Assembly (NCBI GenBank): GCA_049273695.1
Contig: JBASRE010000036.1
Location: forward strand, 225,164 to 289,163
DNA from: UBA11740 sp049273695
GTDB lineage: Bacteria > Acidobacteriota > Blastocatellia > Pyrinomonadales > Pyrinomonadaceae
Direction: 5' to 3'
DNA: 64,000 nt
Shown piece by piece: positions 27,001 through 34,581 of the stretch. The notes under the pieces were generated by a model. The model saw only the letters and a program-made list of their open reading frames with translations, did no database searches and was not told the origin of the DNA. The stretch's first letter is position 1; each line of letters opens with the position of its first letter. A program made the position numbers and the translations under genes.

Positions 27001-29445
27001 ATGAATACCGAAAATGTCTCCGTAAAGCACCTTAATTCCGAATTGATAAATGGTGCCGTCAACCAGCTTCACTTCCCAGGCGCCGTTGGGCCCGACGCCG
27101 GTAATTTGTCGCATCGTCGCCTTATAGAACGGGCCCGGGCCTCTAGTGCACTCGTAAACCCATGGGCTGCTGTTCGGGATTTTGTCGAAGTGTATTCGAG
27201 CTCCATCGGGCAGGATGATTTCACCGTAGTTCGCGGTGTCGCCATAGATGAACATGTCATAAGGATGCGTGAAACCTTTGCCAAACGAGCGAGCGTTCGA
27301 ATCGTTCTGACGATAAGTTCGGGAAAGCTCGACAGGTATGACGTCTGGGAGGATGAGATCGGTCTTACGGTAGACAAATAGGCCGGTGCTGAGGTCAACC
27401 GGATCGCCGTCGAAAAAGGCCATGAGTAACGACATTGCGGGAGAGACCCAGGCAACGAACGATTTGAACATCAAAGAGATGCAGTGCATGCTCTGTAACT
27501 CGACGCCCGCGTCGGGAATCACCTGCCGCCGATCGGCGGTCACAGTTCCCTCCCCGTACTTGTACCAACCGGGTCCGGACGGATCGTAGTTCCAAAACTC
27601 AACCCGATCGCCCGCCGGCAGGTTTAGATAATTTGGATAGACGATGCGGAAGCCGGGACGCTTTTCGCCTTGCGGTCCTTCGATCTTTGCGCCGTGCAAC
27701 TGAAGCGTGAATACAAGCGCGTCAGTCACGCCTGCAGGCAACGGAAAGGGAGTCCGATCTGCCGGAATTGGCGTGATCGACATCGAGGTCAACTCTTGTC
27801 GCTTCAAGCCATGCGAGTGATGCGCGCCCGCCGGCATCCGCAATACCGAGTCGCGCGGGACGCGCACTTCCATTCCCGGCACGCGCGGCGTGGTGACGCC
27901 GATTTCGCGATCGGTTGGCACCGGCAAAGGCACGGCATTCTGATCGTCAAGCACCGGCAGCCAAATCGTGTAAGGCAGCGCGATCGTCTTGCCCGCCGTT
28001 ATATCAACGAGCACATCGAAGGTGCCGTATCGCTTTCCGGGTTTGCCGGCCGTGTGGCCCTGGATCGTTAGTTGATGCCGGCCCGCGGGCAGACTGGTTA
28101 GAAGAAAACGTCCGGTGTGGTCGGTAACCGCGGTCCGGTTGCCAATCTGAAGAGTCACATTGGCCAGTGGATTCCCGCTTAACGCACGTACCTGTCCGGC
28201 CAACGCTGTCTCTCCGCTCGCGGCCTGTAACGCGGGCAGAGATTCCATGGAATTAGCTCGGCCGCTCTTCCAATCCGTTTTGAAATTCTGCGGTCCCGGA
28301 ATCCAACTGTCAGCATCGATGATCTGAGCTCCGACGCCGCACAAGCCCTGCCTGCGGCAGTTGTCGTCAGGCTCTGTCTTGAAAGCGATCGAAGTGAAGG
28401 CGAGCTTTTGCCCATCGACATTTGAGGCGCCGTCAATACTCACGTGATAGGTGCTATCTGATGCCAGCGCCGCTAACGGCGTCACGAAAGCGAGGCGGCC
28501 GGCTTCCGCAGCCACGACTCTGGCCGGCACCTCGCCGGTGGGCCCGGCTAAGCGGACCGTTGTGCGATTAATGGTGTCCGGCCGTAAGGCTTTTGAAAAA
28601 CGAAGCGCGATGCGCAGGTTCGGATCGACTCCGAAGGTTCCGTCGGCCGGCGAAGAAAATACGAGACGCGGTGCAGCGGTTTCTGATTCCGCCGGCGGCG
28701 CCGGAATCCAGGTAAGCGAGTCGTTCTCCGGGAAATAAATTTCCGCACTTGAGATCGCTGCGCCCGATTCATCAGCGCCGGCTGAGATCAGGACACGACC
28801 ATCAGACTGAAGTGAAGCAGTCCCTCGAATACGAGCATTCTGCAGACGTGCATTTGAAGCTGAGGATGACTTGCCTTCATTCCAAAACTCGACATTGCCA
28901 AGCAAGCTGCCTTGTTCATCTGACCCACCGGCAATGAAAACGCGGCCGTCGGTCAATAACGTTGCGGTGTGGTACGCGCGGGCGATTTGACCGGGAGCTC
29001 GACTAAAAGTTGATGTTTCGGGATCGAAAATCTCAACTGTGCCGGCCAGTTTGCCTTTCGCTGCAATGCCGCCGATGATCGCGACTTTTCCATCGGGAAG
29101 CACCGTGGCGGTATGCCAGGCGCGCTTCTGAATCAGACCCTGAGCCAGTCGCGTAACGGCGCCGGTTTGAGCGTCTCTAATCTCAGCATCGGTGAGCGAA
29201 TCTTTCGCACCCTCGCCGCCGAGTAAGAGGAATCGGCCGTCGGATAAAACGGTCGAGCTTTCGCCTGCAGGCCGCTTCGGTTTGGTGCCTGCGTCCTGTT
29301 TCAGGCGGCGGATGAATTTGGGCGGAACGGCAGGCTGTCGATTTGATCTCTCTGCTTCCTTCGTACCGGCAAACACTAATAACTGGCCGAAGGTCATCAG
29401 GGACATGAGCGTTACCGCCACCGCTGTGTTGAGGTGCCTCTTCAT
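24001..29445 (-). CDS. Giant Kelch-RHS repeat protein with C-terminal toxin-like tip
   Basis: A polymorphic-toxin-type protein of 1814 residues. It has a signal peptide (residues 1-27), Kelch/galactose-oxidase-like blades (about 60-245, VLSDGRFLLLGG, VLPDGKVAIIGG and others), an Ig-like Big_5 domain (about 260-355), a carboxypeptidase-regulatory unit (about 410-470), a DUF6531-type pre-RHS domain (DPVDLSTGLFVYRKTDL, about 675-760), and many YD repeats of the form YTYD..GR up to about 1540. The RHS core follows (RARYYSATLQRFISEDPL ... NFTDPSGL, ending about 1617). The final about 197 residues differ in character and contain GHIFRQSPGH and QVWVEIRNGIIQNAGVN, suggesting a nuclease-like tip, perhaps of the BECR fold. 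SD GGAGGAGA precedes the ATG. Confidence 0.9.
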   Translation of the reverse strand: MKRHLNTAVAVTLMSLMTFGQLLVFAGTKEAERSNRQPAVPPKFIRRLKQDAGTKPKRPAGESSTVLSDGRFLLLGGEGAKDSLTDAEIRDAQTGAVTRLAQGLIQKRAWHTATVLPDGKVAIIGGIAAKGKLAGTVEIFDPETSTFSRAPGQIARAYHTATLLTDGRVFIAGGSDEQGSLLGNVEFWNEGKSSSASNARLQNARIRGTASLQSDGRVLISAGADESGAAISSAEIYFPENDSLTWIPAPPAESETAAPRLVFSSPADGTFGVDPNLRIALRFSKALRPDTINRTTVRLAGPTGEVPARVVAAEAGRLAFVTPLAALASDSTYHVSIDGASNVDGQKLAFTSIAFKTEPDDNCRRQGLCGVGAQIIDADSWIPGPQNFKTDWKSGRANSMESLPALQAASGETALAGQVRALSGNPLANVTLQIGNRTAVTDHTGRFLLTSLPAGRHQLTIQGHTAGKPGKRYGTFDVLVDITAGKTIALPYTIWLPVLDDQNAVPLPVPTDREIGVTTPRVPGMEVRVPRDSVLRMPAGAHHSHGLKRQELTSMSITPIPADRTPFPLPAGVTDALVFTLQLHGAKIEGPQGEKRPGFRIVYPNYLNLPAGDRVEFWNYDPSGPGWYKYGEGTVTADRRQVIPDAGVELQSMHCISLMFKSFVAWVSPAMSLLMAFFDGDPVDLSTGLFVYRKTDLILPDVIPVELSRTYRQNDSNARSFGKGFTHPYDMFIYGDTANYGEIILPDGARIHFDKIPNSSPWVYECTRGPGPFYKATMRQITGVGPNGAWEVKLVDGTIYQFGIKVLYGDIFGIHDSINFLSVIQDRFGNKVTITRDANLRISRVTSPNGRWIEFGYIDASNRIATATDNSGRVVSYLYDASGRLWKVTDAKGGVTEYTYDSNDRMLTIKDPRNIVYLTNQYDATSGRITSQTLADNGVYQFTYTVDGNGKVTQTDVTDPRNYVRRATFNSVGFCVTDTFALGTAIQQTYTYQWQTGTNFLLSMTDPLNRTTALTYNAQGYLTSVTRPSGTPDAVTTSMTYDSQGKQVVSVTDPLNQTLAFTYDSNGMLTEVTDPLNHHATFTYNSAGQILTATNPLQQTTQFTYDSGDLVAITDSLNRTVNQYIDAAGRVTQVTNPMGDVVRSEFDSMGDATRAIDPQQGATQFAYDPNGNILSVTDARNSVTSYIYDNMDRLTTRRDPLLHDEIYEYDLNGNLTEVTDRKSQITQFTYDALNRLTQVTYADASTTSYTYDSVNRLTQVVDSVSGTITYAYDNLDRVTSETTPQGTVSYTYDAGGRCTSMTVAGQPPVSYTYDNGNRLTQITQGSSTVTIAYDDGGRRTSLTLPNGIVTEYGYDAGSQLTSLTYKQGGNVIGDVTYEYDSNGRRTRMGGSFARSIMPQPVASATYNAANQQLSFGGQTLTYDLNGNLVSDGVNTYTWDARDQLSNVTGSGTTASFQYDSRGQRVGKTLNGTTTNFLYNGANIVQEQSAQTGTANILSGGIDEIFTRTDSSGSWNPLLDGLGSSLALTDATGAAQTQYTYGAFGQSTATGADNNNAAQYTGRENDGTSLQFNRARYYSATLQRFISEDPLEFEGGDINLYAYTANSPTNFTDPSGLSVGGISGRMRSIAQRKLNYDYLLGFAAHTSAGFGDRLTSLVPWPVSEFIGTTSLTEIIRNQTPGGAVIDKNSSAYRAGGDTGNAVIMALTAGAGAGSSGGASGARTTATFDAGRTGHIFRQSPGHVTPGTAASQGRFARLFERVASNPKNARPDLVTPAKARSGVQVYTQTFRNGQVWVEIRNGIIQNAGVNPVGAFR

Positions 29446-29465
29446 TGTCTCCTCCGCTTGTGCTG

Positions 29466-32444
29466 CTACGGACTGGTCACTCGCAAATTCAGGCTGCCGG
29501 TTCTGCCGATATACGGGTCGATGATGAGCGTATAGGTCCCGGTGGTCGGGAGCGACGGCATCGCAAGGTTGATGTTGTAGTCGGAGCCGAAATTCGTCAG
29601 GTAAATTTGCGAGCCGCCCGGTGCCAACAACTTGACTCGCACGCCGACAATCGTGTTGTTGGTGATTCGTACGGTGGTTTGCTGACCCTGAGTGCCGCTG
29701 AAGGTGATATGCGCGTGCTGACCGACTGAATTCAGCGGCACGTTGATCGCCGGATCATTTATCTGAACGGTCGCGGTGAAATCCGGCGGTACGTCGTGAA
29801 GCGCCAGAGTTACATTTCCGGTGTTCGCGTGGTGCGGATCAATCAGGATTTTATAGGTGCCGCTCGTCGCTAACGTGGTTTGGTTGATGTACACGTTGTT
29901 CACAGAGAAGGCAATTGACGTCAACGTGGACGAGTCCGGTTTGATGATCGAAATGTTACCACCGGCGGTAGAGCTCCCCTGTGAGTAAGTCTGCGTGTAG
30001 GAAATGCCAGTGATGTGCAGTGCTACTCGCTGACCGGCAGTACCTGTAAAAGAAAGATAGGCATTCGTTCCTGGCGTGTTGATGCTTTGCACGATAGGCG
30101 TGCCGTTCGCAGCAATCGTACCCTCAATGTCGGTATTATCGTTGAGCGTGAGCGTGATATTACCGGTATACGAGCCCGTCGGATTTAGCAGAATCGAGTA
30201 AGTTCCGTTGGCCGGCAGGACGAGCGTACCAATCATGTCGTTACCGTAAACCCCAGCCATCTGTCGCGAGGCCAGCGTCGAGCCATCGGGATTCTTGACG
30301 TAGACCCAGAGCTGGGTAATCGACAGGCTCGTTAGGCTCAAACTCACCTTTTGTCCGGCGGTGCCCGTGAAAGTGATGTTGGCATTCTGTCCGGGCGTCC
30401 CGAGGCTTAGTGGGACTGATGAACCGCCGATAACAATTGACCCAGTGATGTCTGACACCTCGTAAAGGGTCAATGTCACACTGCCGGTATTAGCATGGCG
30501 TGGATCAAGCAGTATTTTGAATGTGCCCGCCGCGGGTAAAGTGACTGCGTCAATTAACCCATTAGCCGTGGTGAGAGTAAGCGACGTTAGAGTTGAACCG
30601 TCCGGATTGAGTATCGAGACGTGCGCGCCCGGATAGGACATCCCCTGGGAGTATGTGGTGGTGTAAGAAGCCCCGGTGAGGTTCAAACTGACTCGCTGTC
30701 CCGCGTTGCCATTGAAAGAGAAGTAGGCATTTTTTCCAGGCGTGGTGATGCTCTGCGCGACGGGCGTGCCGGCAACGATGGTCCCGTTAATATCGGTTGT
30801 GTCGTTGAGCGTTAAAGTGATGCCGCCTGTATACGACGTAGTTGGATTTACCAGAATTGAGTAAGTTCCGTTCGCCGGCAGGACGAGCGTGTCAATCATA
30901 TCGTTACCGTAAACCCCAGCCATCTGTCGCGAGGCCAGCGTCGAGCCATCGGGATTCTTGACGTAGACCAATACCTGGGTGATCGACAGGCTCGTTAGGC
31001 TCAAACTCACCTTTTGTCCCGCGGTGCCCGTGAAAGTGATGTTGGCATTCTGGCCGGGCGTCCCGAGGCTGAGTGGGACTGATGAACCGCCGGCGACGAT
31101 TGGGCCGGTGATATCAGCAGGCACATTGTACAAATTGATGAGCATGCTGCCGGTGGCTGTGCCAGTCGGATCCACCAGAATAGTGTATGTTCCCGAGAGC
31201 GGAAGGGTTTGAGGTTCAATGAAAGTTCCTGCAGTGGTAACTGGCGTTGAAACCAGCGTGGTCCCGTCCGGCTTGTAGATGGTGACATTGCTGTTCGAAA
31301 GCGTCACGCTGCTGATTTTCAAACTCACGCGCTCTCCGGCGGCGCCGTCAAAGATAACCATCCCGACCTTATTCGCGGTCGGAATCGCGACAGTTCGATT
31401 TTCGCCGAAAGTCATGCGACTGGTTACGACAACATCGGCCGCGACGTAAGGCGACGGAGTTAGAAAAAAGTCGCCGGTGCTGGTGGTGCTGCCGAAGGGC
31501 GTGGTCACCGAAAGGCGGCCAGAAGTTCCAGTTGGCGCATTACTCACAATGCTGGTGGGGGATGCTGAACTGACGCCGGCCTTCGTTACATTAAACTTCA
31601 CCTTATTGTTAGTCTTGATCGGTTCGAAGTTCGTGCCTGTGATCGTTACCGCAGTGCCGGCTGGCCCGATCGTTGGCGTAAAGCCGGAGATCGAGGGCGC
31701 GCCTGTAGTGCTGGCGCCAACCGTGAAAGAAGTGCTGCTGGTTGCCGATCCGTTTGGCGAGGTCACGGCGATTGGGCCAGTAGTAGCTCCCGACGGAACG
31801 GTTACCAGAAGTTGGGTGGCTGTGGCTGACGAAACGGTCGCTGTCACTCCGTTGAACGTGACAGTGTTTTGGCCTGCCGTGGCGCTAAATCCAGTGCCGC
31901 TGATGGCGACGGTGGTTCCGACCGGGCCGCTCGAGGGATTGAATTGGATTATGGAGACGAGAGCAGAGCTCTGCCTTGAAATTGAAAGCAGATTGCCAAC
32001 CGAATCGTAATCATAGACGACGGTATCGACAGGACTAACCGTCGCTTTCAGTCGTCCCAGCAAATCGTAGATGTACGTAACTGGTCCGCTGACAATCGCA
32101 TCCAGGCTGAGATTGATTGTGGTGGTTGCTCCTCCAGTAACGACGACGGAACTTTGGCTCTTATTGCCATACCCAGTCGCTGAAGCATTGATAGTGTAGG
32201 TTCCGGTATTGAGCGGGGTTAAGCTGTAGTCCCCGGTTCCGTTGGTTGAGGTCGTAGCGATTGTCGTGGTGCCCTGGAGCGCTTTTACCGTCGCTCCGAT
32301 GATTGGCGTCGTCCCATCACTCGCCGTAATTCTCCCGGAAATTGTTCCCGTGGTTTGAGCGGTCGCATTGCCGCCAAGGAAGAACACAAGAAGAATCGCC
32401 CAGAACCCGAGAAGACGGGGTCTGAAAGAGGGATTATTGAGCAC
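29466..32444 (-). CDS. Secreted TIG/PPC-like repeat protein, partner of the RHS protein
   Basis: A 992-residue secreted protein starting with GTG at 32444, preceded by a strong AAGGAGGATC. A signal peptide (1-29) is followed by a carboxypeptidase-regulatory domain (about 31-110), one isolated RHS-type unit (YIYDLLGRLKATVS...YDYDSVGNLLS, about 118-155), and two IPT/TIG domains (about 162-325, FNPSSGPVGTTVAISGTGF). Then come about six tandem units of about 110 residues resembling pre-peptidase C-terminal domains (NITFTGTAGQKVSLSL, PDGSTL, TLVLPANGTYSILVNP). No catalytic motif is seen. Only 20 bp separate it from the RHS gene, so it is probably an adhesin or delivery partner made with the toxin. 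Confidence 0.82.
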   Translation of the reverse strand: MLNNPSFRPRLLGFWAILLVFFLGGNATAQTTGTISGRITASDGTTPIIGATVKALQGTTTIATTSTNGTGDYSLTPLNTGTYTINASATGYGNKSQSSVVVTGGATTTINLSLDAIVSGPVTYIYDLLGRLKATVSPVDTVVYDYDSVGNLLSISRQSSALVSIIQFNPSSGPVGTTVAISGTGFSATAGQNTVTFNGVTATVSSATATQLLVTVPSGATTGPIAVTSPNGSATSSTSFTVGASTTGAPSISGFTPTIGPAGTAVTITGTNFEPIKTNNKVKFNVTKAGVSSASPTSIVSNAPTGTSGRLSVTTPFGSTTSTGDFFLTPSPYVAADVVVTSRMTFGENRTVAIPTANKVGMVIFDGAAGERVSLKISSVTLSNSNVTIYKPDGTTLVSTPVTTAGTFIEPQTLPLSGTYTILVDPTGTATGSMLINLYNVPADITGPIVAGGSSVPLSLGTPGQNANITFTGTAGQKVSLSLTSLSITQVLVYVKNPDGSTLASRQMAGVYGNDMIDTLVLPANGTYSILVNPTTSYTGGITLTLNDTTDINGTIVAGTPVAQSITTPGKNAYFSFNGNAGQRVSLNLTGASYTTTYSQGMSYPGAHVSILNPDGSTLTSLTLTTANGLIDAVTLPAAGTFKILLDPRHANTGSVTLTLYEVSDITGSIVIGGSSVPLSLGTPGQNANITFTGTAGQKVSLSLTSLSITQLWVYVKNPDGSTLASRQMAGVYGNDMIGTLVLPANGTYSILLNPTGSYTGNITLTLNDNTDIEGTIAANGTPIVQSINTPGTNAYLSFTGTAGQRVALHITGISYTQTYSQGSSTAGGNISIIKPDSSTLTSIAFSVNNVYINQTTLATSGTYKILIDPHHANTGNVTLALHDVPPDFTATVQINDPAINVPLNSVGQHAHITFSGTQGQQTTVRITNNTIVGVRVKLLAPGGSQIYLTNFGSDYNINLAMPSLPTTGTYTLIIDPYIGRTGSLNLRVTSP
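30160..31115. repeat. Long near-identical internal duplication in the PPC-like protein
   Basis: The block around 30227-30440 recurs around 30893-31100 with only a few changes, an offset of about 666 bp. In both, MAGVYGND and GTPGQNANITFTGTAGQKVS are encoded by nearly the same DNA. The other repeat units have diverged further. This points to a recent duplication or gene conversion of a two-unit segment. Confidence 0.75.
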
Positions 32445-32528
32445 TTTGATCCTCCTTGGTTGGAGCGCATCAGAGAGATATTTTTCTCGTCACGGGAAAA
32501 GTGAGTCGGGAGAACTGGGACGAGGCGC

Positions 32529-32558
32529 ATTGTAGCCGTAATCGACTTCTTGAGTAAA
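32529..32558 (-). promoter_or_regulatory. Weak promoter candidate for the RHS locus
   Basis: On the minus strand, TTTACT (32553-32558) and TACAAT (32529-32534) are spaced by 18 bp, about 85 bp upstream of the GTG start. The -10 is good, the -35 poor. Confidence 0.3.
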
Positions 32559-32851
32559 ATAAATTTGCAAAGAAAAACAAATTGAAAGAGTTCTTGGGCC
32601 TCAGTTGCTCGTGGGGTACCAGAATCATTTTCAACTCGCTGCGAACTTCTAATTGGCAATCTGAGATGCGAGCAGCCATCGAAACGAATCTCACCCTCTT
32701 TCTCATCCGCACCCATTCGCGAGCAATGTTCAAAAAACTGCGGCGCTGATTGTCGTCAGCTTTACCACGATCTTTTCGTTCTTACCTGCCTGCTGCAATT
32801 TTCAATGTTTTTCAAAGTCATCGCTGCGCATGTTTTATTAACTACGATTTG

Positions 32852-32881
32852 TTGACATAAATTCCATCGCCTAACTAGAAT
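32852..32881 (+). promoter_or_regulatory. Strong sigma70-type promoter of the lipid operon
   Basis: TTGACA (32852-32857) matches the -35 consensus perfectly and TAGAAT (32876-32881) is one base off the -10 consensus, with an 18-bp spacer. The start site would be near 32888, about 107 bp before the desaturase ATG. No other convincing promoter is seen before 45 kb, in line with a single transcript. Confidence 0.65.
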
Positions 32882-32994
32882 GCGCCGCAATAAACGTCAC
32901 TGTTGCGCGTTGGTTCCGACGTGAGACTTCGGTTCCTTCGCTGAAAAACCTTTTTCGCACGAGCGGTAACCGAAAGCACCCGAGACATCCAGTA

Positions 32995-33987
32995 ATGACG
33001 CAAGAGGCAGAGATGCTGATGCATCACGGCGCTGTGCCAGGCGTCCCTCCATCTGCAGCCGCGATGGCGCACTTGCGGACATCGAACTGGGCAGGCGGCG
33101 TGCTGCTGAGTTCGGCCACTCTGCTCACGGCAGTTGGTGTCGCGGTGTCCCTCCAACCCAAATGGTGGTCGTGGCTGCTCGGCCAGGCCGTTCTGGCTGC
33201 CGCGATGGTCCAGTGGTTTGCGCTGCTTCATGAGTGTGGACACGGAACGCTTTTCCACACAAAGGCTCTGCATGCACCCGTTGGGTGGGTAGCCGGCTTT
33301 TTCTCAATGATCCCCTTCGGCTGCTGGAAGCGCGTCCATGGCCGCCATCACAAATGGACCGGATGGCAGGATGTGGATCCCACCACTGCCGCGCTCGTAC
33401 CTCGTCCTCTCGGCAGCGCCGAGCGAGTTCTGATGAACGTATGCTGGAGATACTGGATTCCGCTCTTCGCCACGCTGTATCGGGTCAACAACTTCTGGAA
33501 CTTGCCCCGGCTCCATTCGCTGTTCTCTAAGAGGGCAGACCACCGCCGTATAACGATCAGTATCGGCGCGCTCCTCGTAGCTTATGTGGCCGTCGCCGCT
33601 ATCGTGGGCCCCTGGACGCTGCTGTGGGTTACGCTCCTTGCGTCTTTGCTTGCCTTCGTCGTGGAAGAGCTCATCATTTTGAGCCAGCACACGCACATTC
33701 CTCAGAACCTGAGTCAGGGAAAGCTAGTCCCTCCGTTCCCCGCCGTCGAGCAAGCAGTGTTTACGCGATCTCTGGTCTTCCCATCGTGGGTTTCGGCTAT
33801 GCTGCTGCATATCGACGCTCACGAACTCCACCACATGTATCCATTCGTGCCCGGGTATCACCTCCGCTCGATCTCTTACGACACGCAGAACGAAATAAAT
33901 TGGTGGACGTGGGTGAGGTGTGTGCGCGCAATGCCGGGAGAGACATTCATGTTTCACAATCGGATCGAGACGGGCGCCGACATTTGA
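32995..33987 (+). CDS. Membrane fatty-acid desaturase
   Basis: A di-iron membrane desaturase of 330 residues, with hydrophobic segments near 33-55, 62-78, 95-110 and 182-225. The three histidine boxes are HECGH (79-83), HGRHH (115-119) and HELHHMY near 276-281, with an extra QHTH near 228. It should desaturate, or hydroxylate, a lipid-bound or thioester-bound acyl chain. It is the first gene of the nine-gene lipid operon and is followed 12 bp later by the CarS-like gene. The SD is weak. Confidence 0.88.
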   Translation: MTQEAEMLMHHGAVPGVPPSAAAMAHLRTSNWAGGVLLSSATLLTAVGVAVSLQPKWWSWLLGQAVLAAAMVQWFALLHECGHGTLFHTKALHAPVGWVAGFFSMIPFGCWKRVHGRHHKWTGWQDVDPTTAALVPRPLGSAERVLMNVCWRYWIPLFATLYRVNNFWNLPRLHSLFSKRADHRRITISIGALLVAYVAVAAIVGPWTLLWVTLLASLLAFVVEELIILSQHTHIPQNLSQGKLVPPFPAVEQAVFTRSLVFPSWVSAMLLHIDAHELHHMYPFVPGYHLRSISYDTQNEINWWTWVRCVRAMPGETFMFHNRIETGADI

Positions 33988-33999
33988 GCCAACCCAACC

Positions 34000-34581
34000 A
34001 TGCCAGATCCACTTCACTGTGGTCTCTTCTTAATTGTGGCCTTCGTGCTTGCCGGCCTTCTGCAGTCGTTGTGGCTGCGTAGTCGCGCCTCGCAGGTGCT
34101 GGCGATACCGCTCGATGGCGGCCGCACGTTTCGCGGACGGCCAATCCTCGGTGAGAACAAGACGCTGCGGGGCTTTGTGGTGATGATCCCAGCCGCGGCG
34201 GTGGCGTTTGTCGCGGTTGCGATCGTGGTTTCTCTTTCGCGAGGAGTTCCTCCCGCAACGTTGTGGCAGTTAACCCCGGCGGGATACGCCGCGCTTGGTG
34301 CCTGGGCCGGGTTCGGCTTTATGGCTGGTGAGCTTCCGAATTCATTCGTTAAGCGCAGGTTCGGCATTCTGCCCGGGCAAGCTCCGGCGTCCGCTCTCAC
34401 CGCAGCCATCTGCTTCACTATCGATCGCACCGACTCGATCGTCGGAATGCTCCTTGCGGTGACGGTAGCAGTTCCCACTCCGCGGATGACATGGGTGTTG
34501 GTGCTTGTTCTCGGGCCTTTGATCCACTGGTTGTTCAGCTGGTGGCTCTTCCAAATGGGCGTTAAGAGGCGACCGGCATGA
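34000..34581 (+). CDS. CarS-like CDP-lipid synthase (CDP-archaeol synthase family)
   Basis: A 193-residue multi-helix membrane protein. GENKTLRGF (about 50-58), GELPNSFVKRRFGILPGQ (about 109-126) and TIDRTDSIVGM (about 139-150) match the nucleotide- and metal-binding motifs of CarS/CdsA-type CTP transferases, closer to the archaeal CarS form than to bacterial CdsA. CarS activates an unsaturated ether-linked archaeal phospholipid with CTP. In this bacterial operon it probably makes a CDP-activated lipid for the CDP-alcohol transferase at the end of the cluster. Its stop overlaps the next start by ATGA. Confidence 0.78.
   Translation: MPDPLHCGLFLIVAFVLAGLLQSLWLRSRASQVLAIPLDGGRTFRGRPILGENKTLRGFVVMIPAAAVAFVAVAIVVSLSRGVPPATLWQLTPAGYAALGAWAGFGFMAGELPNSFVKRRFGILPGQAPASALTAAICFTIDRTDSIVGMLLAVTVAVPTPRMTWVLVLVLGPLIHWLFSWWLFQMGVKRRPA

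Larger units (their letters stand above)
32445..32994. other. 550-bp divergent intergenic region
   Basis: This AT-richer gap separates the RHS operon (minus) from the lipid operon (plus). It holds one weak minus-strand promoter candidate and one good plus-strand promoter. Open frames crossing it have no SD or recognisable protein features, and I see no gene in it. Confidence 0.6.

Noticed and set aside
29735..31320. CRISPR array or transposon direct repeats
   Set aside because: The repeats are in-frame protein repeat units of about 330 bp with diverged copies, not short identical repeats with unique spacers.
32285..32733. Two short minus-strand frames upstream of the TIG/PPC protein
   Set aside because: They overlap its start in other frames and have no supporting motif; the GTG at 32444 has a perfect SD.
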